Source: an uncultured Sedimentitalea sp. (GTDB lineage: Bacteria > Pseudomonadota > Alphaproteobacteria > Rhodobacterales > Rhodobacteraceae). From it: a stretch of 64,000 nucleotides of DNA. The notes under the pieces are model-generated. The model saw nothing but the letters and a program-made list of their open reading frames with translations, was not told the origin of the DNA and did no database searches. Below, piece by piece: positions 8,378-17,514 of the stretch. Position numbers and translations under genes: made by a program. Each line of letters starts with the position of its first letter. Position 1 is the stretch's first letter. The stretch is from contig CANNGH010000006.1 in NCBI GenBank assembly GCA_947504115.1, forward strand, positions 215,703-279,702, written 5' to 3'.

Positions 8378-10200
8378 TGTGCGGTATCGTTGGGGTTCTG
8401 GGCAAACACGAAGCGGCGCCCATTCTGGTCGAGGCGCTGAAACGGTTGGAATACCGCGGCTATGACAGCGCCGGGATCGCCACGGTGAACGAAGGGGTGC
8501 TGGACCGCCGCCGTGCCGTGGGCAAGCTGGCCAACCTCAGCGACCTGCTGGTGCATGAACCGCTGTCGGGGAAGTCGGGTATCGGTCATACCCGCTGGGC
8601 GACGCACGGCGCGCCGTCGGTCGACAACGCGCATCCGCATCAGGCCGGGTCGGTCGCGGTCGTTCATAACGGCATCATCGAGAATTACCGCGAGTTGCGC
8701 GCCGAACTGGCCGCCCTCGGCATCACGCCGACGACACAAACCGACACCGAAACCGTCGCGCTGCTGACCGAACATTATATCCAGGGCGGAGAGGCGCCGG
8801 TGGCGGCCTCGTTCCGGACGCTGGACCAGTTGGAAGGCGCCTTTGCGCTGGCATTCCTGTTCGACGGACACGACGATCTGATGGTGGTGGCACGACAAGG
8901 CTCGCCCCTGGCTATCGGGCATGGCGACGGCGAGATGTATATCGGCAGCGACGCCATCGCGCTGGCGCCGATGACCGACCGCATCACCTATCTCGAGGAA
9001 GGCGACCGCGCCGTCCTGACCCGCGCCGGTGCGGCGATCCAGGACGCCAAGGGCGCGACCGTGACCCGTGCCATCAAGACCATCGAGATCGACAGCGCCC
9101 GCGTGGACAAGGGCGGGCACAAGCATTTCATGGCCAAGGAGATCGCCGAACAGCCCCGGGTGATCGCCGAAGCGATCCGCTGCTATCTGCCCGCCGGCAG
9201 CGACAGCGTGACGCTTGACGGGATCGATCTGGATTTCCGCGACGTCGAGCGCCTGACCATGGTGGCTTGCGGCACCGCCTATTATGCCTGCCTGACGGCG
9301 AAATACTGGTTCGAGCAACTGGCCCGCCTGCCGGTCGAGATCGATGTCGCGTCGGAGTTCCGCTATCGCGAGCCGCCGGTGCCGGCGGGGTCGCTGGCGC
9401 TGTTCGTCAGCCAGTCGGGCGAAACCGCCGACACGCTGGCCGCCTTGCGTTATTGCCGGGGCAAGGCCGACCGGATCCTGTCCGTGATCAACGCTACCGA
9501 AAGCTCGATCGCGCGCGAAAGCGATATCGCGCTGCCCATCCATGCCGGTGTCGAGATCGGCGTCGCCTCGACCAAGGCGTTCACCTGTCAGTTGACGGTG
9601 CTGTTGATCCTGGCCCTGAAGGCAGCCGGCGATCGCGGCACCATGAGCGCCGAGCAGATCGCCGATCATGTCGCGGCCCTGCGCGGATTGCCGACCGTGC
9701 TGAACGCGGCGCTGGATCAGAACGACCCGATCCGCGCCGCCGCCCTGCGGCTGAGCGAGGCCCGCGACGTGCTGTTCCTGGGACGCGGCGCGATGTATCC
9801 GCTGGCGCTGGAAGGGGCGCTTAAACTTAAGGAAATCAGCTATATACATGCCGAAGGTTATGCTTCTGGCGAACTCAAACACGGCCCCATCGCACTGATC
9901 GACAAGAACATGCCCGTGGTATTCCTGACCCCGACGGACCCGCTGTTCGACAAGAGCATGTCGAACATGCAGGAGGTCATGGCGCGCAAGGGCAAGGTGA
10001 TTCTGATCTCGGACGCGGCCGGCATCGCGGCGGGCGGCGATGAAGTGTGGATCCCGATTGCCATGCCGACGGTCCATGCCAGCCTGACGCCGATCCTTTA
10101 TGCGCTGCCGGTGCAATTGCTGGCGTATCATACGGCAGTGGCCAAGGGCACGGACGTGGACCAGCCGCGCAATCTCGCAAAATCGGTGACCGTGGAGTGA
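8377..10200 (+). CDS. glmS: Glutamine-fructose-6-phosphate aminotransferase (isomerizing)
   Basis: GlmS makes glucosamine-6-phosphate from fructose-6-phosphate and glutamine, the committed step towards UDP-GlcNAc. Cys2 after the initiator Met (MCGIVGVLG) is the nucleophile of the N-terminal glutaminase domain; GIGHTRWATHG and HNGIIENYRELR are the glutamine-site segments. Two SIS sugar-isomerase domains follow, with SQSGETADTLAALR and STKAFTCQL, and the protein ends in the conserved KSVTVE. Length, 607 aa, is normal. It overlaps glmU by one base and is followed by a strong hairpin at 10315-10348. No glmS ribozyme is expected or seen, since the start is inside the glmU stop. Confidence 0.97.
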   Translation: MCGIVGVLGKHEAAPILVEALKRLEYRGYDSAGIATVNEGVLDRRRAVGKLANLSDLLVHEPLSGKSGIGHTRWATHGAPSVDNAHPHQAGSVAVVHNGIIENYRELRAELAALGITPTTQTDTETVALLTEHYIQGGEAPVAASFRTLDQLEGAFALAFLFDGHDDLMVVARQGSPLAIGHGDGEMYIGSDAIALAPMTDRITYLEEGDRAVLTRAGAAIQDAKGATVTRAIKTIEIDSARVDKGGHKHFMAKEIAEQPRVIAEAIRCYLPAGSDSVTLDGIDLDFRDVERLTMVACGTAYYACLTAKYWFEQLARLPVEIDVASEFRYREPPVPAGSLALFVSQSGETADTLAALRYCRGKADRILSVINATESSIARESDIALPIHAGVEIGVASTKAFTCQLTVLLILALKAAGDRGTMSAEQIADHVAALRGLPTVLNAALDQNDPIRAAALRLSEARDVLFLGRGAMYPLALEGALKLKEISYIHAEGYASGELKHGPIALIDKNMPVVFLTPTDPLFDKSMSNMQEVMARKGKVILISDAAGIAAGGDEVWIPIAMPTVHASLTPILYALPVQLLAYHTAVAKGTDVDQPRNLAKSVTVE

Positions 10201-10314
10201 CCTCGCGACGGATTTGACGCCGCGCAGATCACGCGCTTATTCCAGCCCTGGCTTATTCACAGCAATTTTTCTGACGACGCTTCCAAAGCGCTTGGGCCAG
10301 GGCAGTTTTCGTCA

Positions 10315-10348
10315 AGAGGCCCCGGCGGAACGATCCGCCGGGGCCTCT
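10315..10348. terminator. Bidirectional hairpin between glmS and pntB
   Basis: Perfect 15-base arms (AGAGGCCCCGGCGGA and its complement) enclose the loop ACGA. It lies between convergent glmS and pntB. The flanks are only modestly T-rich (CTGTCTTG on the plus strand), so termination efficiency is uncertain. Confidence 0.6.
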
Positions 10349-10418
10349 CTGTCTTGCAGGATCCGGGATGTGCAGGAGCGGCCCCGGCGAGGTTTGTTTC
10401 CCTCGACCGGTGCCGTGA

Positions 10419-11864
10419 TCAATCCACCATCGGCAACAGCGTGTTCAGGCTCTCCTTGGCGTCGCCATAGAACATCCGGGTATTTTCCTTGAAGAACAGG
10501 GGGTTTTCGATGCCCGAATACCCGGTGCCCTGCCCGCGTTTGGACACGAACACCTGCTTGGCCTTCCAGACCTCCAGCACCGGCATCCCGGCGATGGGAC
10601 TGTTGGGATCGTCCTGTGCGGCAGGGTTCACGATGTCGTTGCTGCCGATCACGATGACGACGTCGGTCTCGGGGAAATCGTCGTTGATCTCGTCCATTTC
10701 CAGCACGATGTCGTAAGGCACCTTGGCCTCGGCCAGCAGCACGTTCATGTGGCCGGGCAGACGTCCGGCGACCGGGTGGATGGCGAAACGCACCTCCTTG
10801 CCCTGCGCGCGCAGCTTCTTGGTCAGTTCGCTGACGGCATTCTGTGCCTGCGCGACCGCCATGCCGTAACCGGGCACGATGACCACGCTGTCGGCCTCGT
10901 TCAGGGCCTGCGCGACGCCGTCGGCATCGATCGGGACCATGTCGCCCTCGATCTCGGCCGCGGGGCCGGAGGTGCCGCCGAAGCCGCCGAGGATCACGTT
11001 GACGAACTTGCGGTTCATCGCCTTGCACATGATGTAGGACAGGATCGCACCGGACGAGCCGACAAGCGCCCCCGTCACGATCAGCAGATCGTTGCCCAGC
11101 GTGAAACCGATCGCCGCCGCCGCCCAGCCGGAATAACTGTTCAGCATCGACACCACCACCGGCATGTCGGCACCGCCGATGCCCATGATCAGATGCCAGC
11201 CGATGAACCCGGCGATCAGCGTGACCAGAACCATCGTCCAGATGCCGGCGCCGTTGAAATACAGCAGCCCCAGAACCAGCGAGGCGATCAGCAGCCCGAG
11301 GTTCAGCATATGCCCGCCGGGCAGTTGCGTCGGCTTGCCGTCGATCCTTCCGGCCAGCTTGCCGAAGGCCACGACCGATCCCGTGAAGGTGACCGCGCCG
11401 ATGAAGATGCCGAGGAACACCTCGACCTTCAGAATGGCGATCTCGACCGAATCCTTGATCCACAGACGTTCGCCGAACCCGGTCAGGTCCGCATCGGTGA
11501 TGGCGACGCCGCTTGCCTTGAGATCGTTGACGAAGCTCAGCATGATGTCGGCGTTCAGACCGATGAACACGGCCGCCAGACCGACGAAGCTGTGCAATGC
11601 CGCCACGAGTTGCGGCATCTCGGTCATCTGGACGCGACCGGCCACGTAATAGCCCGCGAAGCTGCCCGCCGCGATTGCGACCAGGATCAGAAAGAGGTTC
11701 TGCACGCCGGGGCCGAAGACGGTGGCGACCACCGCGATGGCCATGCCGACAATGCCATACCAGACCGCGCGCTTGGCGCTTTCCTGATCGGACAGCCCGC
11801 CAAGGCTGAGGATGAACAGGACGGAAGCCGCGATATAGGCGGCCGAAGTGATTCCAATGCTCAT
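10419..11864 (-). CDS. pntB: NAD(P) transhydrogenase subunit beta
   Basis: The beta subunit of the proton-translocating transhydrogenase, which uses the proton gradient to reduce NADP+ with NADH. The N-terminal two thirds hold the hydrophobic membrane domain II helices (from [15 protein letters not shown] onward); the C-terminal domain III that binds NADP(H) shows [31 protein letters not shown] and the [10 protein letters not shown] loop, and ends in the [17 protein letters not shown] segment. ATG 11864 is preceded by GGAGGG and lies 13 nt inside the intergenic gap after pntA. The 481-aa length is standard. Confidence 0.96.
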   Translation of the reverse strand: MSIGITSAAYIAASVLFILSLGGLSDQESAKRAVWYGIVGMAIAVVATVFGPGVQNLFLILVAIAAGSFAGYYVAGRVQMTEMPQLVAALHSFVGLAAVFIGLNADIMLSFVNDLKASGVAITDADLTGFGERLWIKDSVEIAILKVEVFLGIFIGAVTFTGSVVAFGKLAGRIDGKPTQLPGGHMLNLGLLIASLVLGLLYFNGAGIWTMVLVTLIAGFIGWHLIMGIGGADMPVVVSMLNSYSGWAAAAIGFTLGNDLLIVTGALVGSSGAILSYIMCKAMNRKFVNVILGGFGGTSGPAAEIEGDMVPIDADGVAQALNEADSVVIVPGYGMAVAQAQNAVSELTKKLRAQGKEVRFAIHPVAGRLPGHMNVLLAEAKVPYDIVLEMDEINDDFPETDVVIVIGSNDIVNPAAQDDPNSPIAGMPVLEVWKAKQVFVSKRGQGTGYSGIENPLFFKENTRMFYGDAKESLNTLLPMVD

Positions 11865-11877
11865 TGCGCTGCCCTCC

Positions 11878-13452
11878 TCAGGATTTCTGGAACATGGCAA
11901 GCATCCGGCGCGTCACCAGGAAGCCGCCGACGATGTTGATCGAGGCGATCAGCACCGAGACAAAGCTGAGGATCACCACCAGCCAGTTGCCCGATCCGAT
12001 CTGCAGCAACGCACCGACGATGATGATGCCCGAGATCGCGTTGGTCACCGCCATCAGCGGCGTGTGCAGCGCGTGGGAGACGTTCCAGATCACCTGAAAG
12101 CCGATGAAGCAGGCCAGCACGAACACGATGAAATGCTGCATGAAGCTGGCCGGCGCGAACGCGCCGATCACGATCATCACCGCTGCGCCCACGGCCAGCA
12201 ACGTGGCCTGCTGCTTGGTCGCCTCCTTGAACGCCGCCACCTCTTGCGCGCGCTTTTCTTCCGCCGTCAGTTCCCGCGCTGCCGGCTTTTTCGGCGCGGC
12301 AGCGATGGCCTGCACCTTGGGCGGCGGTGGCGGGAAGGTCACCGCGTCGTCATGGGTGATCGTCGCGCCTCGGATCACGTCGTCTTCCATGTTCTGATTG
12401 ATCTTGCCGTCTTTTTCCGGTGTAAGATCGGCCAGCATGTGACGGATGTTGTTGGAATAAAGCGTGCTGGACTGCGTTGCCATGCGGCTGGCGAAGTCGG
12501 TATAGCCGATGATCGTCACGCCGTTATCGGTGACGATCTTTTCGTCCATCACGGTCAGCTTGCAGTTGCCGCCCCGCTCGGCCGCCAGATCGACGATCAC
12601 GCTGCCGGGCTTCATCGCCTGAACCATGTCCTCGGTCCAAAGCTCGGGCGCCTCGCGGTTGGGGATCAGCGCCGTGGTGATGACGATATCCATGTCCGGC
12701 GCCAGTTCGCGAAACTTGGCCAGTTGCGCCTCGCGGAATTCGGGGGACGATGGCGCGGCATACCCGCCGGTGCCCGAACCGTCCTTCTGCTCTTCCTCGA
12801 AATCGAGATAGACGAACTCGGCGCCCATCGATTCGACCTGTTCGGCGACTTCGGGGCGCACATCGAACGCATAGGTGATCGCGCCAAGGCTGGTCGCCGT
12901 GCCGATCGCCGCCAGACCGGCGACACCGGCGCCGACCACCAGAACCTTGGCCGGGGGCACCTTGCCCGCCGCCGTCACCTGACCGGTGAAGAAACGGCCG
13001 AAATTGTTGCCGGCCTCGATCACGGCGCGATAACCGGCGATATTGGCCATGGACGACAGGGCGTCCATCTTCTGGGCGCGGGAAATGCGCGGCACCATGT
13101 CCATCGCGATCACGGTCGCGCCACGTTCGGCGGCCTTGTTCATCAGGTCTTCGTTGGCTGCCGGATAGAACATCGAAATCAGCGTCTGTCCCTTTCGCAG
13201 GCGCTTGACCTCGGTTTCGGTGGGCGGGCGCACCTTGGTCACGACATCGGCGGCCTTGTAGAGCGCAGCGGCGGTCGGAGCGATTTCCACGCCGGCCGCC
13301 TTGTAGAGTTCGTCCGAAAACCCGGCTGCCACACCGGCTCCGGTCTCGATGATGCACTCATGCCCCAGCTTTTGCAGCGCCTGCGCGCTGTCCGGAGTCA
13401 TGGCAACACGGGCCTCGCCTTCGAATATTTCCTTCGGTGTGCCTATTTTCAC
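11878..13452 (-). CDS. pntA: NAD(P) transhydrogenase subunit alpha (undivided)
   Basis: A 524-aa alpha subunit in which the NAD(H)-binding domain I and the membrane part of domain II are on one chain, as in E. coli, not split into PntAA and PntAB as in some alphaproteobacteria. Domain I opens with [19 protein letters not shown] and carries the Rossmann motif [15 protein letters not shown]; a [17 protein letters not shown] linker precedes four C-terminal hydrophobic helices. GTG at 13452 is chosen because it aligns with the family start and has AAGGGGGA upstream; an in-frame extension to 13482 adds ten residues without similarity. It forms an operon with pntB. Confidence 0.94.
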   Translation of the reverse strand: MKIGTPKEIFEGEARVAMTPDSAQALQKLGHECIIETGAGVAAGFSDELYKAAGVEIAPTAAALYKAADVVTKVRPPTETEVKRLRKGQTLISMFYPAANEDLMNKAAERGATVIAMDMVPRISRAQKMDALSSMANIAGYRAVIEAGNNFGRFFTGQVTAAGKVPPAKVLVVGAGVAGLAAIGTATSLGAITYAFDVRPEVAEQVESMGAEFVYLDFEEEQKDGSGTGGYAAPSSPEFREAQLAKFRELAPDMDIVITTALIPNREAPELWTEDMVQAMKPGSVIVDLAAERGGNCKLTVMDEKIVTDNGVTIIGYTDFASRMATQSSTLYSNNIRHMLADLTPEKDGKINQNMEDDVIRGATITHDDAVTFPPPPPKVQAIAAAPKKPAARELTAEEKRAQEVAAFKEATKQQATLLAVGAAVMIVIGAFAPASFMQHFIVFVLACFIGFQVIWNVSHALHTPLMAVTNAISGIIIVGALLQIGSGNWLVVILSFVSVLIASINIVGGFLVTRRMLAMFQKS

Positions 13453-13544
13453 CGTATTGTCCCCCTTGGTGCCTCTGAACACATAAAAATGGTCGTGAAG
13501 TCCGGCAAATTCCTATAGCGCGGAGCGCCGAACCGCAAGTATAT

Positions 13545-13553
13545 AGTATACCA
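13545..13553 (-). promoter_or_regulatory. Extended -10 promoter for pntAB
   Basis: On the minus strand TGG directly precedes TATACT (13545-13550), an extended -10 element in an otherwise GC-rich stretch. No good -35 is present 16-18 bases upstream because the hairpin at 13554-13570 occupies that place. The leader to the pntA start would be about 90 nt. Confidence 0.4.
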
Positions 13554-13570
13554 CGCCCCGAAGCGGGGCG
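13554..13570. terminator. Small GC hairpin after methyltransferase gene
   Basis: CGCCCCG and CGGGGCG with loop AAG sit between the stop of the membrane methyltransferase (13582) and the pntAB promoter. No T tract follows on either strand, so termination is only a possibility. Confidence 0.35.
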
Positions 13571-13581
13571 CGGAGACGTCC

Positions 13582-14031
13582 TCAAACCCAGCGTCGCGCC
13601 TTGCGTTCATAGCGTGCCCAATCCATGCGGAAGGTCCGGCGCATGCGGTCCTCCTCGGGCAGGATGAAGCGGCGTTCGAGCACCCAGACGAAAACCGGGA
13701 TCAGCGGCAGCGACAGCACCGCATCAAAACGCAGTATCAACCCGGTCAGGATCAGCACATCGCCCAGATAGACGGGATTGCGGGTGCGGCTGAAGATGCC
13801 GGACTGGATCAAGACGGCGGGGGTGCGGTGTGGGATCATCGTGGTTCGATGGCGACGGAATTCCGAAAGGGCAAGCAGCATCAGCACAAACCCGCCCCCG
13901 ATCAGCAACCCGCCGGCGAAATCCGCCCATACCCCGCCGAATGTGAGCCCCAGCGCATAGAAGCGCGCCTGCAGCCATGCCAGCAGCGCAAATCCGATCA
14001 GCCAGACCGGCGGCATGTCAAGCCACTTCAC
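13582..14031 (-). CDS. Isoprenylcysteine carboxyl methyltransferase-like membrane methyltransferase
   Basis: A 149-aa integral membrane protein of the ICMT/phospholipid methyltransferase fold. Three to four hydrophobic helices are visible (VWLIGFALLAWLQ, FAGGLLIGGGFVLMLLAL, VLSLPLIPVFVWVL), and the S-adenosylmethionine site motif RTRNPVYLGDVLIL is followed by RRFILPEEDRMRRTF and RYERKARRWV, the arrangement typical of this family. The substrate is unknown. GTG at 14031 has GGAG seven bases upstream and is preferred to ATG 14016, which lacks a ribosome site; the frame is open to 14124. It is separated from pntA by a small hairpin and a promoter. Confidence 0.75.
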   Translation of the reverse strand: MKWLDMPPVWLIGFALLAWLQARFYALGLTFGGVWADFAGGLLIGGGFVLMLLALSEFRRHRTTMIPHRTPAVLIQSGIFSRTRNPVYLGDVLILTGLILRFDAVLSLPLIPVFVWVLERRFILPEEDRMRRTFRMDWARYERKARRWV

Positions 14032-14167
14032 CGCATTGCTCCGGACCCCGGCGCGGGTGTTCGCAGATCCACTGGCCTCATGCCCAATCCTGTTCCATAA
14101 CGCGCAGGCGCCTTGCGGATACATTCACACAGGCCCACAAGGGTGTAAAGCTGCGGCTTGGGGCGAC

Positions 14168-14195
14168 TTGTGCCCTCGCTGTCTTGCGCTAGGAT
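14168..14195 (+). promoter_or_regulatory. Candidate promoter for SDR-kynU
   Basis: TTGTGC (14168-14173) and TAGGAT (14190-14195) with a 16-base spacer lie 33 nt ahead of the SDR start. Confidence 0.4.
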
Positions 14196-14228
14196 CGATC
14201 CGCGCAAGGCATGGAAAAGAGGCTGGCA

Positions 14229-14981
14229 ATGACACTGGACGGCAAACACGCTTTCATCACCGGCGGCGGCACCGGCATCGGACTGGCCATCGCGCGCGCG
14301 CTGGCCGACGAGGGCGCGATGGTCACGGTCACCGGACGCCGGCAGCAGGTTCTGGACGATGTCGCCAGCGCGCGGATTCACGGGCTGGCCATGGATGTGC
14401 GCGACGAGGACGACGTGCGCGAGAAGGTCGCGCAGGCCGTGCAGGCGCGCGGGCCGGTGCAGATTTGCGTCGCCAATGCGGGCATCGCCGAGGGCAAGTC
14501 GCTGCACAAGACCAGCCTTGAATTCTGGCGCGCGATGATGGCGACCAACCTGGACGGCGCGTTCCTGACCATCCGCGAATGTCTGACGTCGATGCGCGGG
14601 ACCGATTGGGGCCGGGTCATCACGATTTCCTCGATGGCGGGCCTGCGGGGCCTGCGCGGTGCGCCGGCCTATACCGCCTCCAAACACGGCGTGATCGGCC
14701 TGACCCGCGCCCTGTCGGAGGATTATATCAGCAGCAATTTCACCTTCAACGCGATCTGTCCGGCCTATGTCGACACCGACATCATCGCCCGCAACACTGA
14801 CAGCATCTCCAAACGCGCCGGGGTGTCCGAGGAAAAGGCCCGCGACATCATGATCGGCGCCAACCGCCACAAGCGCCTGATTGTCCCCGACGAGGTCGCC
14901 GCCGCCGCGCTGTGGCTTGTCCGCCCCGGCTCGCAAAGCGTGAACGGCCAGGCCATTGAGATCGCCGGCGGGCAGATGTGA
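14229..14981 (+). CDS. SDR-family NAD(P)-dependent oxidoreductase
   Basis: A classical short-chain dehydrogenase of 250 aa. The dinucleotide motif TGGGTGIG is near residue 13, NAG is in VANAGIAEG, the catalytic serine is in ITISSMAGLRG and the Tyr-x-x-x-Lys pair in AYTASKHGVIG. The C-terminal VNGQAIEIAGGQM is standard. The 3-hydroxyacyl-CoA dehydrogenase or acetoacetyl-CoA reductase subfamilies are possible, but the substrate cannot be told. ATG 14229 (GAGG seven bases ahead) is taken rather than the in-frame ATG 14211. It lies 28 nt upstream of kynU on the same strand, so it may act in the tryptophan/kynurenine route; that is inference. Confidence 0.85.
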   Translation: MTLDGKHAFITGGGTGIGLAIARALADEGAMVTVTGRRQQVLDDVASARIHGLAMDVRDEDDVREKVAQAVQARGPVQICVANAGIAEGKSLHKTSLEFWRAMMATNLDGAFLTIRECLTSMRGTDWGRVITISSMAGLRGLRGAPAYTASKHGVIGLTRALSEDYISSNFTFNAICPAYVDTDIIARNTDSISKRAGVSEEKARDIMIGANRHKRLIVPDEVAAAALWLVRPGSQSVNGQAIEIAGGQM

Positions 14982-15009
14982 AAACCAAGGGGACAGACGG
15001 AGACATGAC

Positions 15010-16203
15010 ATGACCGATTTTGCCGCCACAAAAGCGATGTTCGATCTGCCGGCGGGGATGATCTATCTCGACGGCAACTCGCTGGGTCCGCTTCCCGTCA
15101 AGGCGCGCGCGCGTGTCGCGCAGGCGGTCAGCGACGAATGGGGCGAAATGCTCATCACCGGCTGGAACCGCGCCGGCTGGATGGCGCAGCCGATGGCGCT
15201 GGGGGATCGCATAGGGCGGCTGATCGGGGCCGAGCCGGGACACGTGGCGGTGGGCGACACCCTGTCGATCAAGGTCTATCAGGCGCTGGCCTCGGCGCTG
15301 GAACTGCGGCCGGACCGGCGCGTCGTGCTGTCGGACAGCGGCAATTTTCCGACCGATCTCTACATGGCCGAGGGGCTGCTGAAGACGCTCGACAAGGGGC
15401 ATGAGTTGCGCATCGTCGCGCCCGAGGACGTGGCGGAGGCGATCACCGACGGGGTGGCGGTGCTGATGCTGACAGAGGTGGATTACGGCACCGGACGCAA
15501 GCACGACATGGCCGCGCTGACGCGCAAGGCCCATGACGCGGGCGCGCTGGCGCTCTGGGATCTGGCCCATTCGGCGGGGGCGCTGCCGATCGATCTGGCC
15601 GGAACGGGCGCGGATTTCGCCATGGGCTGCACCTATAAATACCTCAATGGCGGCCCCGGCGCGCCCGCCTTTATCTATGTCGCGCCGCGCCATGCCGAGG
15701 CCGCGCGCCCGGCTTTGTCGGGCTGGCTGGGACACGAGGCACCGTTTGCCTTCGATCTGGATTACCGCCCCGGCAGCGGCGTCGAGCGCATGCGGGTCGG
15801 AACGCCGCCGGTCTTGCAGATGGCCGCGCTCGACGCCGCGCTGGATGTCTGGGACGGGGTCGACATGCATGCGCTTCGCGCGCGGTCCATCGAGCTCAGC
15901 GAATTGTTCATCGCACTGGTCGAGGAAACCTGCCCGATGCTGGATCTGGCCAGCCCGCGCGACGCGGACATGCGCGGCAGTCAGGTGTCGTTCCGGTTCC
16001 GCGAAGGTTACGCCGCGATGCAGGCGCTGATCGAACGCGGCGTGATCGGCGATTTCCGCGCCCCCGACATCATGCGGTTCGGCTTCACCCCGCTCTATAT
16101 CGACGAAACCGACGTGCGCTCGGCAGCGGCCACCATTGCCGAGGTCATGACGAACGATCTGTGGGATCGCCCCGCCTACAGGAAACGCGCCGCCGTCACC
16201 TGA
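15010..16203 (+). CDS. kynU: Kynureninase
   Basis: A PLP enzyme of 397 aa that cleaves L-kynurenine to anthranilate and alanine. Family segments are present: IYLDGNSLGPLP at the N-terminus, DSGNFPTDLYMAEG, LWDLAHSAGALPIDL with the PLP-ring aspartate, the Schiff-base lysine K210 in GCTYKYLNGGPGAPAF, and FGFTPLYIDETDV near the end. ATG 15010 has GGAGA six bases upstream; the frame is open from 14956. No kynA or kynB is nearby. It converges on the glutamine amidotransferase gene with a single base between the two stop codons, so the 3' ends of the transcripts must overlap. Confidence 0.93.
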   Translation: MTDFAATKAMFDLPAGMIYLDGNSLGPLPVKARARVAQAVSDEWGEMLITGWNRAGWMAQPMALGDRIGRLIGAEPGHVAVGDTLSIKVYQALASALELRPDRRVVLSDSGNFPTDLYMAEGLLKTLDKGHELRIVAPEDVAEAITDGVAVLMLTEVDYGTGRKHDMAALTRKAHDAGALALWDLAHSAGALPIDLAGTGADFAMGCTYKYLNGGPGAPAFIYVAPRHAEAARPALSGWLGHEAPFAFDLDYRPGSGVERMRVGTPPVLQMAALDAALDVWDGVDMHALRARSIELSELFIALVEETCPMLDLASPRDADMRGSQVSFRFREGYAAMQALIERGVIGDFRAPDIMRFGFTPLYIDETDVRSAAATIAEVMTNDLWDRPAYRKRAAVT

Positions 16204-16204
16204 C

Positions 16205-16981
16205 TCACGCGATTTTCTGCATCGCCGCCGTGGGTTTGCCAGCCGCCCAGTCGCGCACCGCGTCGCCGAACGCGGTGAACAGCGGCCGCGAGACGGGATC
16301 ATTCGCCGCGTTCCATTCCGGATGCCACTGCACCCCCAGCGCAAAGCCCTTGGCGCCTTCGACATGGATCGCCTCGGGCGTGCCGTCGCAGGCATGACCG
16401 TCGATCACGATGCGCTCGCCCACGGTCTTGATCCCCTGCCCGTGCAGCGTGTTGGTCATGATCTCGGTCTGCCCGACGAGACGGTGGAATATGCTGCCCT
16501 CCGCAAGGGTCACCATATGCCGCAGGGCGAATTTCTCTTCCAGCGTGCCATCCGGGGGCATGCGGTGGTTCGTGCGCCCCGGCAGATCGCGGATTTCCGG
16601 ATGCAGCTTGCCGCCCATGGCCACGTTCATTTCCTGAAAGCCCCGGCAGATCGCAAAGAACGGCTGCCCGCGCGCAACGCAGGCGCGCACCAGCGGCAAG
16701 GTCACGGCATCGCGCGCCCGGTCGAAAGCGCCATGTGCGCTGGTCTCGGACTCGCCGTATTCCTCGGGGTGAACATTCGGGCGCCCGCCGGTCAACAGGA
16801 ATCCGTCGCAGGTCTGCATCAACTCGTCGACGGAAACGAACCGCGGATCGGCGGGAATCAGCAGCGGCAGGCAATTCGACACGCAGGCCACCGCCTCGGT
16901 ATTCATGGTTCCGCCGGCATGGGCGGGATAGTCGTCGTTCACGAGGTAGGAATTGCTGATGATGCCAACGATGGGGCGCAT
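16205..16981 (-). CDS. Class I glutamine amidotransferase-like protein (PuuD family)
   Basis: A 258-aa stand-alone class I glutamine amidotransferase of the gamma-glutamyl-gamma-aminobutyrate hydrolase (PuuD) family. The nucleophile elbow is FAICRGFQEMNVAMGG, and the catalytic His-Glu is in GVQWHPEWN; LLTGGRPNVHPEEY is the family glycine loop. Such enzymes hydrolyse gamma-glutamyl amides in polyamine catabolism, but no puu genes are near and other gamma-glutamyl substrates are possible. ATG 16981 has only a weak ribosome site (GGGA at some distance). Confidence 0.82.
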   Translation of the reverse strand: MRPIVGIISNSYLVNDDYPAHAGGTMNTEAVACVSNCLPLLIPADPRFVSVDELMQTCDGFLLTGGRPNVHPEEYGESETSAHGAFDRARDAVTLPLVRACVARGQPFFAICRGFQEMNVAMGGKLHPEIRDLPGRTNHRMPPDGTLEEKFALRHMVTLAEGSIFHRLVGQTEIMTNTLHGQGIKTVGERIVIDGHACDGTPEAIHVEGAKGFALGVQWHPEWNAANDPVSRPLFTAFGDAVRDWAAGKPTAAMQKIA

Positions 16982-17064
16982 GAAGATGATATCCCGTGCA
17001 ATGTCTCCCCCATTAGATAGTCGGTTTGCCAGCGCGAATAAACTCCCCTCGCATCGACACGCAA

Positions 17065-17095
17065 AAGGGCCATGCGGTCGCGCCGCATGACCCTT
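17065..17095 (-). terminator. Intrinsic terminator after small membrane protein gene
   Basis: Arms of 13 bases (17065-17077 and 17083-17095) pair with one mismatch around a five-base loop. On the minus strand the hairpin is followed by TTTTGCG. It lies 44 nt beyond the stop of the 88-aa membrane protein gene. Confidence 0.6.
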
Positions 17096-17138
17096 CTCAC
17101 TAATTAAACTGGATACTGATTACGTTTTCGGTATTGCG

Positions 17139-17405
17139 TTACTGCACTTCCGGCATTGGCTGGGGTGCGTTTTCGGACTCGGGACCTGGTTCGATCGTCT
17201 CGGTCGGGGCCGTGGTTTCGACCTCGCCCTGCGTGCCCGGCACCTCGTCGCCGATGAACTCTTCGTTCGGTTCGGAAAAGGCGAACACCCACAGCAGCCA
17301 GATCACGAACAGCAGAAGAACAAGTCCGACCGCAATCCACATCCCCACCAGTGGGCCGCGGTGGCGGCGGTTCTGTTTGTCGATGTTGGTCTTCGGGGCA
17401 GACAT
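17139..17405 (-). CDS. Small single-pass membrane protein, unknown function
   Basis: I do not recognise this 88-aa protein. It has a basic N-terminus (about 22 residues, rich in K, N and R), one strong membrane helix of about 25 residues (LVGMWIAVGLVLLLFVIWLL) and an acidic, Pro/Thr/Glu-rich tail that would be periplasmic if the N-terminus stays in the cytoplasm. The ribosome site AGAAGGAG precedes ATG 17405 at ideal spacing and an intrinsic terminator follows, so it is probably a real monocistronic gene. It is divergent from pepN. Confidence 0.7.
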   Translation of the reverse strand: MSAPKTNIDKQNRRHRGPLVGMWIAVGLVLLLFVIWLLWVFAFSEPNEEFIGDEVPGTQGEVETTAPTETIEPGPESENAPQPMPEVQ

Positions 17406-17449
17406 GACAACGCTCCTTCTTTCCTTTTTCACAACCGGGCGCGCGCCGG

Positions 17450-17478
17450 TTGCACACGGGCCGTTGCACACATAACGT
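17450..17478 (+). promoter_or_regulatory. Candidate promoter for pepN
   Basis: TTGCAC (17450-17455), a 17-base spacer and TAACGT (17473-17478), 36 nt before the pepN start. Confidence 0.4.
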
Positions 17479-17514
17479 CACGCAATACGAATTGTTCCAC
17501 GCCGGAGTAGGTCA

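Noticed and set aside
8134..10131. 665-aa minus-strand frame opposite glmU/glmS
   Set aside because: It is the shadow of two well conserved genes and shows only a low-complexity H/R/D/G-rich translation.
5004..10200. Nucleotide-sugar biosynthesis island of DegT aminotransferase, HAD phosphatase and glmUS
   Set aside because: The DegT and HAD genes are on the opposite strand from glmUS and no dehydratase, epimerase or glycosyltransferase is present, so proximity alone is not evidence of one pathway.
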